DNA of 64,000 bases from Lachnospiraceae bacterium (GTDB lineage: Bacteria; Bacillota; Clostridia; Lachnospirales; Lachnospiraceae), in contig JAAVZL010000022.1 of NCBI GenBank assembly GCA_022791635.1, forward strand, positions 1 to 64,000, read 5' to 3'. Positions within the stretch are counted from its first letter, which is position 1; the number at the start of each line of letters is the position of its first letter. Shown here one piece after another: positions 60,370 to 64,000 of this stretch. Under the pieces are notes generated by a model that had not been told where the DNA came from, made no database searches, and saw only the letters and a list, made by a program, of their open reading frames with translations. Position numbers and translations under genes: made by a program.

Positions 60370-60645
60370 TCAGTCTTCCTCTGATGCCTCCAACAATGCT
60401 GCCTCGTATTTATCCAGAATCATTTTCTGAATCTGATCACGGGTCCCGGAATTGATGGGGTGTGCAATATCCCGATATTCTCCGTCGGCTGCCTTCCGGC
60501 TGGGCATTGCAATGAACAAGCCCTTCTCCCCTTCAATAACCTTGATGTCATGTACTACGAACTCGTCGTCAATGGTAATTGACACGACGGCCTTCATTTT
60601 CCCTTCTTTTGCCACCTTCCGCACGCGTACATCTGTGATCTGCAT
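60370..60645 (-). CDS. spoVG: SpoVG regulator
   Basis: 91 residues from [11 protein letters not shown], after GGGAGG. The whole SpoVG pattern is present: [28 protein letters not shown] and [15 protein letters not shown]. SpoVG binds nucleic acid and affects asymmetric septation, cell-wall and virulence genes in Firmicutes. It lies between glgD and pth. An extension to 60675 lacks support. Confidence 0.96.
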   Translation of the reverse strand: MQITDVRVRKVAKEGKMKAVVSITIDDEFVVHDIKVIEGEKGLFIAMPSRKAADGEYRDIAHPINSGTRDQIQKMILDKYEAALLEASEED

Positions 60646-60744
60646 CTCTTTTGTTCCTCCCTTTTCCAAAGGCAATGACTCTACTTGTAACTCTTTTTAT
60701 CCGATTGCCACTGTTTGGCTTTTGCCTGAAAGCATCTGAATGCT

Positions 60745-61863
60745 CTACAGCACGTACCGTTCGTTCTTCTCCACAACAATCTTCACTCCGTTCTCCCCTA
60801 CGTAGCGGGAATTGGCACGAATGGTGTCGCGGCTCTCCACAATACAATTCTCAATGTAGGTGTTATCTCCGATATACACCTCATTTAATATGATCGAATT
60901 CTTGATCACACAATTATTACCCACAAATACCTTTTTAAAGAGGATGGAATTCTCCACGGTGCCGTTGACAATGCAGCCGCTGGCCACCAGAGAGTTCTTC
61001 ACATCCGATCCGGGATTGTATTTGGCCGGAGGAAGATCCAGGACCTTGGAATATACATCCGGATAGGTCTTAAAGAAATACTTCCGCACATCTGCCTTCA
61101 GGAAATCCATATTCGTCTCATAGTAGGACTCCACGGAGGAAATGCTGTTCCAGTAATCGGTGGTCCGATATGCATAGATGCGCTTCAGATTCTTATAGCG
61201 AATCAGAATATCACGGACAAAATCGTAACGCTCCTCCTGAGCACATTTTTCAATGAGCTCAATGAGCTGTCTTCTGCGGATCACATAGATACCACAGGAA
61301 ACCGTGTTCGCCTGGGCCTCAATGGGCTTCTCCTCGAACTCCAGAATCCTTCCCTCCTCGTCCGTCTTCAGCACGCCGAAGCGGGAGGTGTCATACCCTG
61401 CCGGAAGATCCTTGCAGACAACGGTGATATCCGCCTTCTTGTCAATGTGATACTCCAGCACCTTGTTGTAATCCATCTTGTAAACCGCATCGCCGGAGGC
61501 AATCACCACATAAGGCTCATGGCTCTTCTTCAGCCAATCCAGATTCTGATAGATGGAATCCGCCGTACCCCGATACCAGGAGTTGTTATCTGCCGTGATA
61601 GTTGGGGTGAAAATGTAGAGTCCTCCCTGCTTCCTTCCGAAGTCCCACCACTTGGAGGAGCTTAAATGCTCGTTCAGGGAGCGTGCATTATACTGTGTCA
61701 GCACCGCCACCCTCTGAATATGAGAGTTGGACATATTGCTCAGAGCAAAGTCGATCCCCCGGTAGCTTCCGGCCACAGGCATTGCCGCAACGGCTCTCTT
61801 ATTGGACAGCTCTCTCATTCTGTGATTATTTCCGCCTGCCAGTACAATTCCAATCGCTCTCAT
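60745..61863 (-). CDS. glgD: Glucose-1-phosphate adenylyltransferase-like subunit GlgD
   Basis: 372 residues. Nucleotidyltransferase fold with the start loop GIVLAGGNNHRMRELSNKRA, which differs from the catalytic GGxGxRL of GlgC, followed by left-handed beta-helix repeats (about 285-372). GlgD is the Firmicutes companion of GlgC; the pair makes ADP-glucose for glycogen, and GlgD mainly modulates activity. Its start codon overlaps the glgC stop by one base, so expression is coupled. Confidence 0.95.
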   Translation of the reverse strand: MRAIGIVLAGGNNHRMRELSNKRAVAAMPVAGSYRGIDFALSNMSNSHIQRVAVLTQYNARSLNEHLSSSKWWDFGRKQGGLYIFTPTITADNNSWYRGTADSIYQNLDWLKKSHEPYVVIASGDAVYKMDYNKVLEYHIDKKADITVVCKDLPAGYDTSRFGVLKTDEEGRILEFEEKPIEAQANTVSCGIYVIRRRQLIELIEKCAQEERYDFVRDILIRYKNLKRIYAYRTTDYWNSISSVESYYETNMDFLKADVRKYFFKTYPDVYSKVLDLPPAKYNPGSDVKNSLVASGCIVNGTVENSILFKKVFVGNNCVIKNSIILNEVYIGDNTYIENCIVESRDTIRANSRYVGENGVKIVVEKNERYVL

Positions 61864-63134
61864 TATCTGTCACCTGCCTTTATCAATGTCTCGCCGCTTT
61901 CCAGAACGCCTTCCTTGTAATCATCCGGCGTGGTATCTCCGGAAATTGCCGTATTCTTTCCAATCGTAACATTCGGCGGTATGTAGGAATTCTCGCCGAT
62001 GGTCACAAGGCCGAAGGAATAAATCTTCGGCTGCACCTTATTGGGGATGTCCTCTCCCACGCCAAGCACGACGCCGTCGGAGATCTCCACCTCCTCGGCA
62101 ATGATGGCCTTGTCAATGGTACAGTTCTCCCCGATATCCGTATTCTTCATAATAATGGAATCCCGAACCACCGTGCCCTTGCCGATGGTTACCCCGGAGC
62201 CGATTACGGAATTGTACACGTCACCGTAGATCTCCGAGCCTCCGCTGATAATGCTGCGCTCAATCCTGGACTCCGTAGAGATGTACTGAGGCGGAACCGC
62301 ATCGCTCTTGGTATAAATCTTCCAGAACTCCTCATAGAGGTTGAACTCCGGAATGATATCGATGAGCTCCATATTGGCCTCCCAGTAGGAGCCTAAGGTT
62401 CCCACATCCTTCCAATAGCCGTTGAACTCATAGGCAAAGAGACGATTGCCGTTCTCGTGACAGTAGGGAATGATATGCTTTCCGAAGTCACAGCTCTGCT
62501 GATTGGACATCTCAATCAGAGCATTGCGCAGAATCTTCCAGCTGAATATGTAGATTCCCATGGAGGCCAGATTGCTTCTTGGATGCTCCGGCTTCTCCTC
62601 AAACTCCGTAATCCGATTATCCCCGTCCGTGATCATAATACCGAAACGGCTTGCCTCCTCCATAGGCACCGGCATAACAGCAATCGTTACATCCGCATTG
62701 TTCTCCTTATGGAAGTCAAGCATCACCTCATAATCCATCTTATAAATATGGTCGCCCGACAGAATCAGCACGTATTCCGGATTGTAGGTGTCAATATAAT
62801 CCAGGTTCTGGTATATGGCATTGGCCGTACCCGTATACCATTCGCTGTTGGTACTCTTCTCGTAGGGAGGAAGAACCGTCACGCCGCCGATATTCCGATC
62901 CAGATCCCAGGGCATTCCGATTCCAATGTGGGTATTCAGGCGCAGAGGCTGATATTGTGTCAGCACACCCACCGTGTCAACACCTGAATTGATACAATTA
63001 CTCAATGGGAAGTCAATTATTCTGTACTTTCCGCCAAATGAAACGGCCGGTTTTGCAACCTTGGCGGTCAATACCCCAAGACGGCTTCCCTGGCCGCCTG
63101 CCAAAAGCATGGCAATCATTTCTTTCTTAATCAC
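61863..63134 (-). CDS. glgC: Glucose-1-phosphate adenylyltransferase
   Basis: 423 residues. Catalytic loop [11 protein letters not shown], then [20 protein letters not shown], the sugar-phosphate segment [11 protein letters not shown], and a C-terminal beta-helix (about 295-400). Makes ADP-glucose from ATP and glucose 1-phosphate, committing carbon to glycogen, which sporulating clostridia store. The start is taken as GTG 63134 (AGAGGTG just upstream), because the ATG five codons later is poorly spaced and the longer ATG frame is not family-like. Confidence 0.95.
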   Translation of the reverse strand: MIKKEMIAMLLAGGQGSRLGVLTAKVAKPAVSFGGKYRIIDFPLSNCINSGVDTVGVLTQYQPLRLNTHIGIGMPWDLDRNIGGVTVLPPYEKSTNSEWYTGTANAIYQNLDYIDTYNPEYVLILSGDHIYKMDYEVMLDFHKENNADVTIAVMPVPMEEASRFGIMITDGDNRITEFEEKPEHPRSNLASMGIYIFSWKILRNALIEMSNQQSCDFGKHIIPYCHENGNRLFAYEFNGYWKDVGTLGSYWEANMELIDIIPEFNLYEEFWKIYTKSDAVPPQYISTESRIERSIISGGSEIYGDVYNSVIGSGVTIGKGTVVRDSIIMKNTDIGENCTIDKAIIAEEVEISDGVVLGVGEDIPNKVQPKIYSFGLVTIGENSYIPPNVTIGKNTAISGDTTPDDYKEGVLESGETLIKAGDR

Positions 63135-63176
63135 GTAATCACCTCTTGTTGTAATATTAGTTCGTCTACAATACGA

Positions 63177-63205
63177 ATTATACCATATCTCTTGTAAATA
63201 GTGAA
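63177..63205 (-). promoter_or_regulatory. Promoter of glgC-glgD
   Basis: On the minus strand TTCACT (63200-63205), 17 bases, TATAAT (63177-63182), about 43 bases upstream of the GTG start. Confidence 0.6.
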
Positions 63206-63427
63206 CATTTTTTTGCAAAATCTTAAAATTATTTTAAACATTTTGCGACAACTTTTTCACAATGTTCCCGGCATTTTCTCTATATTGTCTTAATTCTGCA
63301 CACATTTCTTGTTAAATTTTCCTCTTTTCAGTATTTTTTGCATATTATTAAAATCTCCGTCAATTCTTTGAAAGCCTATCCAAACATTAATTCCGTCTTC
63401 TCTGGTTAATTTTTTCTTGCATATTCT
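63206..63427. other. AT-rich divergent spacer
   Basis: Between the glgC and murC promoters. Very AT-rich with runs of T and A; no gene, repeat or clear hairpin was seen. Confidence 0.5.
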
Positions 63428-63455
63428 TTGCTTTTTCATAAAATAAGGTTATACT
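63428..63455 (+). promoter_or_regulatory. Promoter of murC
   Basis: TTGCTT (63428-63433), 16 bases, TATACT (63450-63455), 38 bases before the ATG at 63494. Confidence 0.6.
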
Positions 63456-63493
63456 GATAAATAAAAATAAGAAAAGGACAGGATGTGTATCTG

Positions 63494-64000
63494 ATGTATC
63501 ATATTGATTTTCACAACCCCATATTCATTCATTTTATCGGCATCGGCGGGATCAGCATGAGCGGGCTGGCAAAGATTCTCTTAAAGGAACATTTTCGAAT
63601 CTCCGGCTCCGACAACAGCGCCTCAAAGCTTACGGAGCTTCTTAGGGCCTCAGGCGCCCAGATTCAGATCGGGCAGAAAGCCTCCAACATTCCGGCGGAC
63701 TGCGATCTGGTAGTGTACACGGCCGCCATCCATCCGGACAATCCGGAGTTCGTCGCCGCAAAAGAGAGAGGGCTTCCCATGCTGTCAAGGGCCCAGCTTC
63801 TGGGACAGATTATGGCCAACTACGAGACCGCCATAGCGGTAGCCGGAACCCACGGAAAGACCACCACCACCTCTATGCTCTCCTCTATCCTTCTGGAAGC
63901 CGGACTTGACCCTACCATCTCCGTAGGGGGGATTCTGCCTGCCATCGGCGGAAATATCCGTGTAGGCCATTCTCAGACCTTTCTCACGGAAGCCTGTGAG
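63494..64000 (+). CDS. murC: UDP-N-acetylmuramate-L-alanine ligase, N-terminal part
   Basis: The 169 codons present run off the right edge. [15 protein letters not shown] is the N-terminal dinucleotide-type loop that binds the UDP sugar, and [14 protein letters not shown] is the ATP P-loop of Mur ligases; about residues 110-125. MurC adds L-Ala to UDP-MurNAc in peptidoglycan synthesis. The ATG at 63494 or an in-frame GTG at 63485 could start it; GGACAGG lies upstream of both. Confidence 0.93.
   Translation, partial: MYHIDFHNPIFIHFIGIGGISMSGLAKILLKEHFRISGSDNSASKLTELLRASGAQIQIGQKASNIPADCDLVVYTAAIHPDNPEFVAAKERGLPMLSRAQLLGQIMANYETAIAVAGTHGKTTTTSMLSSILLEAGLDPTISVGGILPAIGGNIRVGHSQTFLTEACE

Overview
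The window reads as a chromosomal segment of a spore-forming, anaerobic Firmicute, most likely a gut Lachnospiraceae (Clostridium cluster XIVa). The signs are spoVG, spoVT and a SleB-type hydrolase, the Firmicutes order spoVG-pth-mfd, GlgC/GlgD pairs, low-GC-type promoters and GGAGG ribosome sites, with moderate GC content. No rRNA, CRISPR array, prophage or complete insertion sequence is visible. The left edge shows the first nine codons of a gene that may belong to an insertion element, and the right edge cuts murC.

Layout. 0.4-18.9 kb is a long minus-strand housekeeping block: coaBC, dnaE, pfkA, a TrmH-type methyltransferase, a SleB-like hydrolase, an NfeD/SPFH membrane pair, a patatin-like lipase, argF, birA, lgt, dusB, greA and lysS, with three small unknown genes between them. 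19.4-20.9 kb carries an ECF S component and coaX, which with coaBC suggests pantothenate uptake and CoA synthesis. 20.9-26.6 kb is a minus-strand operon under a cobalamin riboswitch: an exported CbiK-type chelatase, a surface protein with a duplicated module, and a FecBCD/BtuFCD-type ABC importer. cbiL and an ABC-2 exporter follow on the plus strand. 29.3-31.3 kb holds a small protein, a CvfB-like S1 protein and an acyl-ACP thioesterase. 31.4-38.2 kb is a sugar-acid catabolic island: a FadR-type regulator facing a TRAP transporter, an enolase-superfamily dehydratase, a DapA-type aldolase and an SDR. 38.5-43.6 kb has tRNA-Gln, a CDF exporter, nicotinate phosphoribosyltransferase and asnB. 43.7-49.6 kb has a two-component system with a lipoprotein, a 5'-truncated HAD gene, an AroE-like dehydrogenase and spoVT. 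49.8-60.6 kb has an acetate-kinase-like gene, a modular GH25 lysozyme, two PpiC lipoproteins, mfd, pth and spoVG. 60.7-63.1 kb is glgC-glgD, followed by murC.

The most striking unexplained structure is a family of five long intergenic inverted repeats, about 175-220 bp each (here family A), at 18.9, 41.5, 51.0, 54.8 and 60.1 kb. Their inner arms share one consensus. Their outer stems differ from copy to copy yet stay self-complementary, so the fold looks conserved rather than the sequence. A second, smaller repeat (family B, two copies) sits beside the first A copy and at 30.5 kb. Other notable points are a 225-residue tail on Lgt carrying a decarboxylase-like GGADGPTSIF motif, an 18-of-19-base leader motif shared by cbiL and asnB, and two matched FadR-type operators at the TRAP operon promoter. 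All family assignments come from reading the sequence without database searches.
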